This document shows, in pieces, positions 45,670-57,181 of a stretch of DNA of 64,000 bases. The first letter of the stretch is position 1. Each line of letters begins with the position of its first letter. The notes beneath the pieces were generated by a model. That model worked only from the letters and a program-made list of their open reading frames with translations, was not told the DNA's origin and made no database searches. The stretch covers positions 60,501,001 through 60,565,000 of the forward strand of contig BRKX01000007.1 in assembly GCA_026008535.1 (NCBI GenBank), given 5' to 3'. The translations under genes were made by a program, and so were the position numbers. The stretch is from Perilla frutescens. Its lineage: Eukaryota; Streptophyta; Magnoliopsida; Lamiales; Lamiaceae.

Positions 45670-46270
45670 GTTACCGTGCTTCGGGACTTGGTAAAGGAAG
45701 ACCGGCTCGTACAACTTCTACCCAATTGGAATTCAACACTAGCCTTCCTTTGGAATCGATATTTATTTCCGTTTACTCTCTGTAACTATTCACGGGTTGG
45801 CCCAAGATTTCTTGACAAGGTGGTGAAGGTCAGACCCTAACATTTTACTAATTTCCTGAGATTTTTAATTTGTTTGTAATTTATTAATTTTTATCCAATT
45901 AACATATCCATAATTTGATGCGTAATTATAATTTTGAGAAAAATATATGTCTTGTCTAGTTTTATTTCCAAATGAAAAATTTCAACTTTTTTACCATTCG
46001 AAATTGAAAAGACGTTTATTTTACTCCTTTTTAATTTTAATTTTTTACTTTTTTTAATCATATATTATATCTTCAATCATTTATCATAATAAAATTATTA
46101 CATTTTTAAAAAATCAATACATCTCATGAATTGAATTGAAAATACTAAAAAATTAATATTGAAAATAAAACCCAACATACCCCTAATCTCCATGGGTCAT
46201 TTCTCAAGAATATCTATTTGTTTAAGTTTTCAAAGTGAAGCTAATTAGAGCGTCTCCAAAGGCCCCGCTC
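44642..46270. other. Unassigned AT-rich stretch between copia fragments
   Basis: After a short GC-rich, CG-dense piece (44648-44725) the sequence is AT-rich with A/T runs. I see no supported gene. A (CT)n microsatellite at 45627-45663 creates an artificial Ser-Leu ORF. A short piece near 45670-45840 reads as ordinary codons, but I do not recognise it. The last bases before 46271 (GAGCGTCTCCAAAGGCC) resemble the end of a small non-autonomous DNA element, with no partner end found. Confidence 0.35.
45627..45663 (+). repeat. (CT)n microsatellite
   Basis: About 18 uninterrupted CT dinucleotides. It encodes an artificial Ser-Leu repeat in two frames. Confidence 0.95.
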
Positions 46271-47850
46271 CAAATCAGGAACATAGCCCGAGGTATACTT
46301 ACTCTGATCTTTTTCGGATTAAAAATCTGAGTCCATATAACCCAAAGACACTAGACTATCAGAGCGGAAAACTAACATGTAATCTCGAGTTCTTTTAAGG
46401 TACTTGAGAATGTTTTTGACTGCAATCCAGTGACCTTGTCCAGGATTAGACTGAAATCTGCTTACCATGCCAACGACATAGCATATATCAGGCCTAGTCC
46501 ATAGCATATCATACATTAAACTTCCCACAGCTGAAGCATATGGTACTTTCTTTATTTCCTCTATCTCAGACTGTGTTTGGGGACACATTTCCTTAGATAG
46601 ATGAATTTCATGCCTGTAAGCTATAAAACCTTTCTTGGAATCTTGCATGCCAAACCTAGCTAGCACTGTATCGATATAAGTTGCCTGGGACAGACATAAC
46701 ATCCTTTTCTGGCAATCTCGAATGATCTTGATGCCAAGGACATGTCCGGCTTTACCCAGATCCTTCATATCAAACTGCTTGGACAACCACACCCTAATGT
46801 TTGACAACACCTTCTTACTATTTCTAATAAGAAAGATGTCATCCACATAAAGTACGATGAATGCCACCACATTTCAGTCACTTTTCTTGTACACACAGCT
46901 TTCATCCGAACTTTGCACGAATCCATATAACTGGATAACCTCGTCAAACCGGATATTCCAAGATCTCGATGCATGCTTAAGTCTATAAATGAATCTCTTA
47001 AGCTTACACACCAAGTGCTCTTGGCCCTTAGCAATGAATCCCTCTAGTTGCTTCATGTGAATGTTTTCTTCAAGACTTCCATTTTGGAAAGCTGTCTTGA
47101 TATCCATCTGGCAGATCTCATAATCCAAATAAGCAGTAATAGACAAGAGAATCCGAATTGACTTAAGCATGGCTACCGGTGAAAAGGTTTCCTCATAATC
47201 GATCCCTTCTTTCTGAGTATACCCTTTTGCAACCAATCTTGCCTTGAAGGTTTCAACATTCCCGTCAGATCCTCTCTTGTACTTGTAGACCCACTTACAG
47301 CCAATGGGTTTTACCCCATCTTGTGGTTCTATAAGTTCCCAGACTTGATTGCGATCCATAGATCCAATCTTAGACTCCATTGCAGTTTTCCAAGAAATCG
47401 CATCTTTATCTCGAATTACCTCTTTATAGGTCCTGGGATCCAATTCATTGAGTCCCTCTGGTAAATCTAAAGCCTCTCCCAGACCAATGAATTTATCAGG
47501 TTGGCGTACAACCCTCCCACTGTGACGAGGCAGTTCCTGTACCTCTGTGACACATTGTGCAGTGTTTGGTGGTTCCTCTTCTTGTACAACCGGTGTAGGA
47601 TTCGATCCTCTCCTTAACTCCTTAAGGATGATTTGACTCCTTGGTTTGTGGTTTATAACATAGTCATCCTTTAAGAATCGAGCATTGGTATTAATAATGA
47701 TCTTTGGATCCTTAGGACTATAAAACAAAACACTTTTCATTCCCCTAGGATATCCAACGAACAGCCTTACATCGGTACGAGGAGCTAGCTTATTAGCTTC
47801 CTTGTCCAACATATGTGCAGCGCTATCCCAAATCCGAATATGGTTCAAAC
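46271..47850 (-). pseudogene. Copia copy 2, RT and RNase H part (3' truncated)
   Basis: The minus strand encodes NHIRIWDSAAHMLDKEANKL, GCKWVYKYKRGSDGNVETFK, YEETFSPVAMLKSIRILLSI and KRFIYRLKHASRSWNIRFDE. After a stop come FIVLYVDDIFLIRNSKK with the YVDD box, YASAVGSLMYDMLWTRPDI, and the RNase H start LGYMDSDF. A stop and SEKDQSKYTSGYV follow before similarity ends at about 46271. So the RNase H C-terminus, 3' LTR and polypurine tract are missing. Changes such as LKQA to LKHA in the RT core indicate decay. Confidence 0.85.
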
Positions 47851-47857
47851 TGGGCTT

Positions 47858-48500
47858 TCATCCAGTCCATAGTTCTGTGGGTATAGCAGGAACTGATTTC
47901 GATGAAACCAAGTTAAGAATATAGGCTATCATTTCTAGGGCATATCCCCATAATGAAATTGGCAACTTAGAATAACTCATCATTGATCTAACCATCTCTA
48001 ACAGTGTACGATTCCTTCTTTCCGCCACGCCATCATGTTGTGGCGTTCTAGGCGCAGTCAACTGGGATGTAATTCTATTCTCTAGCATGTAATCCCTAAA
48101 TTCACTTGAGAGGTACTCGCCACCATGATCAAAATGTAGTAACTTGACACTTCTGCCTATTTGTTTCTCCACTTCCACCTTAAACTCTTTGAATTTCTCA
48201 AAGCATTCAGACTTGCGATGCAACAGGTAGATATAACCGTATCTAGAGTAATCATCAATGAGAGTGATGAAATACTCAAACCCTGCTCGAGCTTGAACTA
48301 ACATAGGGCTACAAAAGTTAGAGTGAATCAAATCTAATAGCCCTTTGGATCTATTTCCTTTTGATTGGAAAGGACGTTTGTTCATTTTACCTTCCAAACA
48401 GGATTCACACAAAGGAAATGATTCCAGTACCAAAGAAGACAATGGTCCATCGTTTACAAGCCTTTGTATCATCTTAAGGTTAATTTGACCTAGCCTTAGA
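47858..48500 (-). pseudogene. Copia copy 2, gag-pre-integrase and integrase part
   Basis: The frame contains CESCLEGKMNKRPFQSKG, YFITLIDDYSRYGYIYLLHR (first catalytic Asp), LLHFDHGGEYLSSEFRDYML (second Asp) and TAPRTPQHDGVAERRNRTLL (catalytic Glu). The DD35E triad is therefore present. The usual PQQNG reads PQHDG. It ends TELWTG at a stop before the RT-side frame starts at 47848. The GHIN-type gag-pre-integrase start is damaged by stops near 48490. Confidence 0.85.
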
Positions 48501-48502
48501 TG

Positions 48503-49810
48503 TCAAAGATATGTTTGATTCAAGTTTGAAGGTTCTTTTCTCTTGTTAGGGTTTATGATCGATGTATTCAACAGTTGTCTTTGCGTAGTGTTTTCAATTG
48601 GTTTAAGAAAGTATAGGTGTCCATCTAATGTGCCAGAATAGATAAAATCTTTACCACTAAAGATAACCACTTTGTTATAAAAAGAAACAGAATATCCATC
48701 CATAATCAATGTAGAAACTGAAACCAAGTTTCGCCTAAAACCAGACACATAAAGACAATCTTTCAAAACCAAAGTTCTATCACTACTAAAAGGTAAAACA
48801 ACGTCTCCCACTGCAACAGCCGCCACTCTCATAGCATTGCCCATGTAGATGATGATCTCATTCTCACTCAGCTGTTTTTTTACCAGGAACCCCTGTAAAG
48901 ACATGCAAACATGATCAGTAGGTCCAGTATCTACTACTCATGACTGGGTAGAACAAGTTGCTAAACATGTTTCTACAACTAGAGTGTGAGATGTACCTCT
49001 CTTCTTCTTCTTGTTAGGACTCGCCGCCTTCCAGTGACCTGGTTGGCCGCACTTGAAGTATTTAGTCTTAGACTTGAATTTCTTAGGAGGAATCTTTGCC
49101 TTCGGCTTCTTTGCCTTAGGTGCCTCATCTGCAGCCTTTTTAGGTGCGTTTCTCTTATTCCTTTTACCACCAGAAGAAGATGCACTTTTCTCAGCTATGT
49201 GGGCCTGAGGATCGCTGTTTTGGAGCGATTCAGCCGCCTGAAGATCCATAAGCAGTTCAGTTAGGCTGACTTCCCTTTTGATCATATTAAAGTTCATCCT
49301 GAACTGCTCAAACATCGAGGACAAGCTATGAAGAACAATGTAGATTTTATAATCCCCATCTAGCTCTCTACCCAAGGTCTCGATCTCAGATAAATGCCCC
49401 ATCATCATGAGAACGTGATCCCTAACAGGTGTGGAGTCAGACATTCTCGCATCCATTAGCTTCTTCATTGCCAAATGGCGTGCTGAGCAGTTTTGATGAC
49501 CGAATAGCTGCCTAAGGTTGTATATGATATCATAAGCGGTTTTCATAGGCTCATGCTGATGTTGCAACACATTTGACATAGATGCCAAAATGTAACAGCG
49601 CGCTATCTCATTTGACCATACCCACTTATCATATGCAACCTTTTGGGCTTCGTCAGAACCTTCATCTGGCTGTGGAGGACAAACCTCTTCAAGCACAAAC
49701 TTGTGTCCCTCAGCAACAAGAACTAAGTTAAGGTTACAAAGCTAGTCATTGTAGTTTTCACCGACAAATTTGTTTTCTTTGAGGATTGAGGACATATTAG
49801 AGAGTGCCAT
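48503..49810 (-). pseudogene. Copia copy 2, gag and protease part
   Basis: The gag starts MALSNMSSILKENKFVGENY at the ATG at 49808-49810 and hits TAG (49742-49744), where copy 3 encodes Trp. It continues with the UBN2 region and ARHLAMKKLMDARM. The knuckle reads YFKCGQPGHWKAAS, so both the first and the last zinc-binding Cys are lost. At the protease border TGG has become TGA (CSTQS stop VVDTG). The protease then reads VVDTGPTDHVCMSLQGFL and is otherwise collinear with copy 3. The two lost Trp codons fit G-to-A decay. Confidence 0.85.
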
Positions 49811-52270
49811 TGATGATATGAAATAACTGAAATTAAAATATGCAGTACAGTCACAAAAACTTTTAGGATAAACAGTATATAATCGAAAACCTCACAAAAA
49901 TTATATACTTTTCTACCGACACTTTAACAACGTCTCTTATAAGCCACGATAGTGTAGACATTTATAAAATTCATTTTTAAATAGGTTAAACCTTTAATTT
50001 GCCTCCAGTTGAGTTTCCTTACAACAAGCAAATTAATAGCTGGATAATTAACACGGTCATGTAATCGTCTAACTGATAAACCACGATCGTGTGGACGTTT
50101 ATCAATAAATTACATCTAAGTGTGCACACCATTATCTTCGCACCAAGAGCACTACTCGAATTTAACTGCTTCAGATGGAGGAGTCAATTAGTTCTAATAG
50201 TGTTCTACAGCTATCCATTTAGCAGATTTAATTTCTAGAGAAATCTGTGATATGACACATCCGATATAGAGGAAGACCGATGTCAACGCACATGCCCATC
50301 ACTTCTCAATCAAACCAGATTTAATACACACTGTATGAGATTTCTACATACTTTGGTATGAATCTCTCCCACTTAGTTATTTATGTTTGAGGTTTCATTT
50401 TATCCCATTATCGAACATGCAAACATCACATAAAAAGATAAACAATCATTGCATGCTTCACCATAATAAGCAACAATAATATTACAACTATCATGGCTTA
50501 TATCTTATGTTGATTGCTGAGATAAAACAGGAAAGTCAGCTCCGGAACAGGGCTTGGCCGCCGCCCCCTTCACAGTGCCTCGCCGAAAACCCTAGCTCCA
50601 TTTTAGGGTTTCGGGACGTGAACCGGTGAACTTTCCTTCTTCGTGCTGAACTACTTTCTTTCTTTGAGTTGATCTCCGATCTTTATTCAATACAGACTAT
50701 CTATTGCAGAAGGAAAAATCTAATATTGCTAGAATAAAAATTACAACTAAAAAACTCGGTCTAATAGCTTTATATCTATTACATTAAAATAACGTAAAAT
50801 AAATCCTAGACCTAATCTATGGATTTTCTCATGGATTAAAATCACGTAGTGAAACTGGCAGACGGCCAACATTCATTCAACATAAACATACGTCACATAA
50901 AATAAAGGAGCCATGATAGGTGGTAAACCTGCAAACAAACACAATCTACAAATCCAACAATCATGTATTATATGATCCACATAAAATAACATATGATATC
51001 TATGCATGAATATTAAATATCAAATTTTACAATTAATTAAATTAATTAATTCGATATTATCCACAAGATAAAAATTGGAAATTAAAATAATTATCCACCA
51101 ATTTAAATCTTGAAGTTTTCGAAAATAATTACAAAATAAATTTGGAAATTAATTATAATTATCCACCAAATCTATTTAATATTTTCAAACCACCCTAATT
51201 AAATAATAATTGGATATCTTGATATAAAAAAAAATATAATCCAAATATTATCCATAAGAATCTAAATCTTCAAGGATAAGGTTTTAAGATTTGATCCACT
51301 TCAAAATCTTCCAAAACTTATCCAAATTTAAAATCTTATCACAATTGGATTTTGATAATTATTTGTATAGTATATATCCAAAAATCACCTTATCCAATTT
51401 TAATCCATAAATTTTGAAAATTACTTGAAAAATAAATCTGGAAATTTGATCCATTTCAAATTCTTCCAAATTTAAAATTCTATTTTCAAATCTATCTAGA
51501 TTAAAATTAGGTAAATTAAGATATACATCAAATAATATCAAATCTTAATCCAACAACCAAACTTTTCGAACCACCTTAATAATTAAATCTGAAAATTTGA
51601 TTTTTATTAAAATCTTCTCCAATTTAATATATTAAAATCGAAAATTACCACCATTTATCACATTTGGAAATTTTGACAATAATAAAAAAACTATTCCAAA
51701 TAAATAGTGTAGGTTTCAAAAATTACAAGAACAATAAACGTGGAAATTTTGATCCACTTCAAAAATTACCAAATTTAAAATTCTAATTTCAAACATATCT
51801 AGATTAGAATTAGATAACTTTTGATATACACCAAAAATTACCTATCCTAATTCTAATCAACTAAATTTTCGAACCATTACCAAAATAAATCTGAAAATTT
51901 TGATCTTGATAAAAAATCTATCCAAATTTAATTCTAGGTTTCGAAAATATAGTACACAAAATTAGGGAATTTAAACACATCAAAATTCAAAAATTTTGAC
52001 CTCCAAATTTTCGAACACTATGAAATAAAATCTGAAAAATGGAAGATCATCAAATATCATCACAAATCCTTATTCCATAGTGACCGAAAATTCTACACAA
52101 CTCAAAACTAAAATTTTTGAATTCAATAATAAATTCTTCCAAGTTTTGAATACCATAAAATCGAAATACAGGCACAATTAAATCTGAAAATTTAAACATC
52201 ATAAATTCATCATCAAATTTAATTACGTATATCAAAATTATGCCCGGATTAATCCAAGAACTGTGCCAAA
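49811..52270 (-). mobile_element. Long 5' leader of copia copy 2
   Basis: About 2.46 kb lie between PBS and gag start. It is AT-rich and shows no coding sequence. The gag-near part (49820-50990) is collinear with 55990-57176 in copy 3. It includes repeated CCACGAT-GTGGACGTTTAT-like phrases and a CCGCCCCCTTCAC phrase. The PBS-near half (51000-52250) is a monotonous run of related AAATC/AAATTT phrases ending in TTCGAA-type words, which may be degenerate tandem repeats. Confidence 0.6.
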
Positions 52271-52286
52271 ATCCGCTCTGATACCA
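52271..52286 (-). promoter_or_regulatory. Primer-binding site of copia copy 2
   Basis: On the minus strand TGGTATCAGAGCGGAT follows the LTR end ...CCCCAACA by two bases. This is the initiator-methionine tRNA type of PBS. Confidence 0.85.
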
Positions 52287-52288
52287 GT

Positions 52289-53132
52289 TGTTGGGGTTTT
52301 TTCGAATTAAACCACTGCAGGATCTATTGGTTGTTCATTAATCCATGTTCATGCAAATCATATTTTTATGTCACATGCATGCTTATCAGAGAGTCTAACA
52401 GAAAAATCATGCAAAGCAGATTTGAATCTAATAAAGTGAAAACATAGAAATGAATATACTTACAAATCGATAGACGGTCTGTGGACAAGATTAAAGGACT
52501 AATCTTGCTGTTGAATGAACACGTAATTGGTGCCACTAATCTTCACAAAATCGGCCACACACAGATTCTACTCCAAGATCTTCCGTTGTATTCCCGGACT
52601 GTATCTAGATTCAGAGTGGTTGAAATCTACTAGATATGTTTGTGGAATCTGTGGATAACTTTAAGAGACAAAGAGGGGCTGATTAATGATGCTACAATTT
52701 TCGTCCCCCCCTCCTATATTTATATAGGAGGTGGGTGAAAATTATCATCCCAACCCTACTGGGTTTGGGCCTCTATCTCAAGTTCTATATCAAGTTCACT
52801 TTCAGTCAATTGGGCTACAATAGAGATCTAGAAGAATATTAAATTGGCCCACTAATTTATTTAATATCCAATATCCAATAAAGTTATGATATAATTAAAT
52901 AAATTAAGTTTTACTTTCATTCCACTAAAGAAGTAAAACTGACCTACCAATTTAATACATATTTGCGAATATGTTTTCTCCTTTAGTCCAGCCATTCCCC
53001 GTGTTTAAGATATAATGTTCATTAATTAATTATGTCAGCCTCTGACAACTATAATTAATTAACATCTAAAACCTTGAGTAGTACCACACAAATTTTACCA
53101 TGTAAGGAATAAATTCCACCTGCAGGGTTTCA
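52289..53132 (-). mobile_element. LTR between copia copies 2 and 3 (outer edge uncertain)
   Basis: On the minus strand the LTR ends GAAAAAACCCCAACA just before the PBS. A TATA palindrome CTATATAAATATAG lies at 52714-52727. The outer edge is not certain: TGTTGAAACCCTGC at 53132 is a good candidate start, which would make it 844 bp. It serves as 5' LTR of copy 2 and lies directly downstream of the 3' side of copy 3, so one LTR appears to be shared. Confidence 0.55.
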
Positions 53133-53729
53133 ACACGAACTTGTGTTTCCTCAAGATAATATCATCAACCTGGCGCACCAGGACACGGTGCTCATGCATA
53201 CTGCTCGAGACATCATTTATACATTATTATTACCCAAGATATCAAGTTTGATCTATGAAAAAATCTCACTCATTGATAAATTAAAGTAATAGACAACACA
53301 CACATATGTTCGCCAATATCACATGAGTTCAGAACACGAACTCTGTGGATCTTTATTCTCTCACTAACTGGGTTAGAGACAGAGAATAGTATATTATCGT
53401 GATCCTCCTCAATACACTAATGAGTGTACTAGAATAATCAGTTAGTCAAGATAAGCTAACTTATCAGATTATTTTACGGTGTACCGATGGTGTGTTCAGG
53501 ACCATCTAAGCCGTGAGCTCTTTAATACAATACAAGGTTCTAATGATATGATCTTACCGTGTGACTTCCCACACCATATCATCTACAATGTTAGTATATA
53601 GAACATTGCATTGAACAATTGTAGAACATAATCTAAATGCAAACAGTGATTGCAATAACTTTCATTTCATATCATCATATCATCAGAAAAATATACCAAG
53701 ACAAGTCTTCCAGTATACAAAACTAACAG
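53133..53729 (-). mobile_element. 3' untranslated part of copia copy 3
   Basis: No gene is visible. On the minus strand a stop-rich sequence leads from the point where copy 3 coding similarity ends (after PDTA, about 53730) to the LTR. The first codons after the break still read open (LVLYTGRLVLVYFSDD) but do not match copy 2. I take this as the region between pol and the 3' LTR, joined to the middle of pol by an internal deletion. Confidence 0.45.
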
Positions 53730-54458
53730 TGCAGTGTCTGGTCGTACTTCTTCATGTACAACTGGTGCAGGATTTGATCCTTTCCTTAACTCCTCAAGGA
53801 TGATATGACTCCTTGGTTTGTGGTTTATAACATATTCTTCTTCTAAGAATCGAGCATTGGTGCTGACAATGATCTTCTGATCCTTAGGACTATAAAATAA
53901 ACCACATTTCGTTCCCCTAGGATATCCAACAAATAGCCTTACATCAGTACAAGGAGCCAGCTTATCAGCTTCCTTATCGAACACGTGTCCTGGGCTACGC
54001 CAAATCCGAATATGGTTCAAACTGGGCTTTCATCCAGTCCACAGTTCTTTGGGCGTAGAATAAATTGATTTTGATGGAACCAAGTTAAGAATATAGGTTG
54101 CCGTTTCCAGGGCATATCCCCATAATGAAATAGGCAACTCAGAATAACTCATCATCGATCTAACCATCTCTAATAGAGTTCTATTCCTTCTTTCCGCCAC
54201 GCCATTCTGATGTGGCGTTCTAGGCGCAGTCAACTAGGAGGTAATTCCATTCTCTACCATGTAATCCCTAAATTTGCTTGAGAGGTATGCGCCACCATGA
54301 TCAGAACGTAGTGATTTGATACTTCTACTTATTCATTTCTCCGATTCCGCCTTAAACTCTTTGAATTTCTCAAAGTATTCAGACTTGCGACGCAATACGT
54401 AGATATATCTGTATCTTGAGTAATCATTAATGAGAGTGATGAAATACTCAAACCTTCC
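53730..54458 (-). pseudogene. Copia copy 3, integrase part, RT deleted
   Basis: The frame encodes TAPRTPHQNGVAERRNRTLL, NHIRIWRSPGHVFDKEADKL and RLFVGYPRGTKCGLFYSPKD, then stops matching after EEVRPDTA. In copy 2 about 1.5 kb of RT and RNase H follow this point; here they are absent. The piece at 54233-54458 is readable in broken frames. Confidence 0.8.
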
Positions 54459-55982
54459 TCAAGCTTGAACTGACATAGGGCCGCACAGGTCAGAGTCAAT
54501 CAAATCTAATAGCCCTTCGGGTCTATTTCCTTTTGACTGGAAATGACGCTTGGTCATCTTACCTTCCAAAAAGGATTCACACAAAATAAACAATTCCAGT
54601 ACCAAAGAAGACAATGGTCCATCGTTTACAAGTCTTTGTATCCTCTTAAGGTTGATATGACCTAGCCTTAGATGCCAAAGACAGGTTTGATTCAGGTCTG
54701 AAGGTTCTTTTTTCTTGTTAGGGTTTATGATCGATGTATTCAACAGTTGTCTTTGTGTAGTGTTTTCAATTGGTTTAAGAAAGTATAAGTGTCCATCCAA
54801 TGTGCCAGAACAGATAAAATGTTTACCAGTAAAGATAACTACTTTGTTATCAAAAGAAACATAATATCCATTCATAATCAATTTAGAAACTGAAACTAAG
54901 TTTCGCATAAAACCAGACACATAATAACAATCTTTCAAAACCAAAGTTCTATCACTACTGAAAGGTAAAGCAACGTCTCCCACTGCAAAAGCCGCCACTC
55001 TTGTAGCATTGCCCATGTAGACGATGATCTCATTCTCACTCAGCTGTCTTTTTACCAGGAACCCCTGTACAGACATGCAAACATGATCAGTAGCTCCAGT
55101 ATCTACTACCCATGACTGGGTAGAACAAGTTGCTAAACATGTTTCTACAACCAGAGTATGAGATGTACCTCTCTTCTTCTTCTTGTTAGGGCACACCGCC
55201 TTCCAGTGACCTGGTTGGCCGCACTTTAAGCATTTAGTCTTAGACTCGAACTCCTTAGGAGAAATATTTGCCTTTGGCTTCTTCACCTTATGCGCCGCAT
55301 CTTCAGCCTGTTTAGGTACGTATCTCATCTTCATTTTTCCACCAGAAGAAGACACCCCTTTCTCAGCTATGTGGGCCTGAGGGTCGCTCTTTTGGAGTAA
55401 TTCAGCTGCCTGAAGATCTATGAGCAGTTCAGTCAGGCTGACATCCCTTTTAATCATGTTAAAGTTCAGCCTGAACTGCTCAAACTTCGAGGATAAACTA
55501 TGAAGGACAATGTCGATTTGAGAATCGGCGTCCAACTCTCTACCCAAGGTCTCGATCTCAGCCAGATACCCCATTATCGTCAGAACATGATCCCTAACAG
55601 GTATGGAGTCAGCCATTCTCGCATCCATTAACTTCTTCATTGCCAAATAGCGTGATGAGCGGTTCTAATGACCGAAAAGCTGCCTAAGGTTGTACATGTT
55701 ATCATAAGTGGTTTTCATAGGCTCATGTTGATGTTGCAACATATTCGACATGGAGGCCAGAATGTAACAGCACGCTATCTCATTAGACTTAACCCACTTA
55801 TCATATGCAACCTTTTGGGCTTCGTCAGAACCCTCATCTGGCTTCTAAGGACAAACCTCTTCAAGTACAAACTTGTGTCCCTTAGCAACTAGAACGAGGT
55901 TAAGGTTACGAATCCAATCATTATAGTTTTCACCGATGAGTTTGTTTTCTTTAAGGATTGAGGACAGATTGGAGAGTTCCAT
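54459..55982 (-). pseudogene. Copia copy 3, gag and protease part, best preserved copy
   Basis: A 395-residue open frame (55646-54459) runs from the gag UBN2 region MKKLMDARMADSIPVRDHVL through an intact CCHC knuckle (CLKCGQPGHWKAVC) and the protease (WVVDTGATDHVC, with DTG) to the gag-pre-integrase LWHLRLGHINLKRIQRL and CESFLEGKMTKRHF. The upstream gag start MELSNLSSILKENKLIGENY (ATG at 55980-55982) is separated by stops near 55843 and 55667. It is the least decayed of the three copies. Confidence 0.88.
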
Positions 55983-57181
55983 TGATCATATGAAATAACT
56001 GAAATTAAAACATGCAGTATGGTCATAAACCTTAGGATAAACAGTATATAATCGAAAACCTCACAAAAATTATATACTTTTCTACCGACACTTTAAAAAC
56101 GTCTTCTATAAGCCACGATAGAGTGGACGTTTATAAAATTCATTTTTAAATAGGTTAATAAACCTTTAACTTGCCTCCAGTTGAGTTTCCTTACAATAAG
56201 CAAATTAATAGTCGAATAATAAACACGGTCATGTAATCGTCTAACTGATAAGCCACGATCGTGTGGACATTTATTAATAAATTACAACTAAGTGTGCACA
56301 CCATTATCTTCACACCAAGATCACTATTCAAATTTAACCTCTCCAGATGGAAGAGTCACTTAGTCCTAATAGTGTTCTACAGCTATCCTTTTAGGTGATT
56401 TAATTTCTAGAGAAATCTGTAATATGACACATCCGATATGGAGGAAGACCGATGTCAACGCGCATGCCCATCACTTCTTAATTAAATCAGATTTAATGGA
56501 GACCGTATGAGATATCTACATACTTTGGTATGAATCTCTCCCACTTAGTTATTTATGTTTAAGGTTTCATTTTATCCCATTATTAAGAACATGCAAACAT
56601 CATCATATAAAATGATAAACAACCATTGCATGCTTCATAACCACATAATAAGTAACGGTAATATTCCAACTATCATGGCTTATATCTCATGTTGATCGAT
56701 GAGATAAAACAGAAGAGTCAGCTCCGGAATAGGGCTTCGCCACCGCCCCCTTCACCGCGCCTCGCGGAAAACCCTAGCTCCATTTAGGGTTTCGGGATGT
56801 GAACCGGTGAACCTTCCTTCTTGGTGTCGAACTACTTTTCTTCTCTGAGTTGATCTTCAACCTTTATTCAATACAGACTATCTATTCCAAAAGGAAAAAT
56901 TGAATATTTCTAGAATAAAAATTACAATTTAAAAACTCGGTCTAACAGCTTTATATCTATTACATTAAAACAACGTAAAATAAAACCTAGACCTAATCTA
57001 TGGATTTTCTCATGGATTAAAATCACATAGCCAAACCAGCATACGAGCAACATCCATTCAACAAAAACATACATCTCATAAAATAAAGGAGCCATGATAG
57101 TTGGTAAACCTGCAAACAAACACAGTCTACAAATCCAACAATCATATAATATGATCCACATAAAATAACATATGATATCAA
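55983..57181 (-). mobile_element. 5' leader of copia copy 3, cut by a gypsy LTR
   Basis: It is collinear with 49811-50995 of copy 2 up to ACATATGATATC. The similarity stops at about 57177-57181, where a gypsy LTR starts. No gene is visible. The PBS and 5' LTR of copy 3 are not in the window; they would lie beyond the inserted gypsy element. Confidence 0.7.

Noticed and set aside
45558..45840. ORFs with Ser-Leu repeats
   Set aside because: They are produced by the (CT)n microsatellite; no conserved protein feature flanks it.
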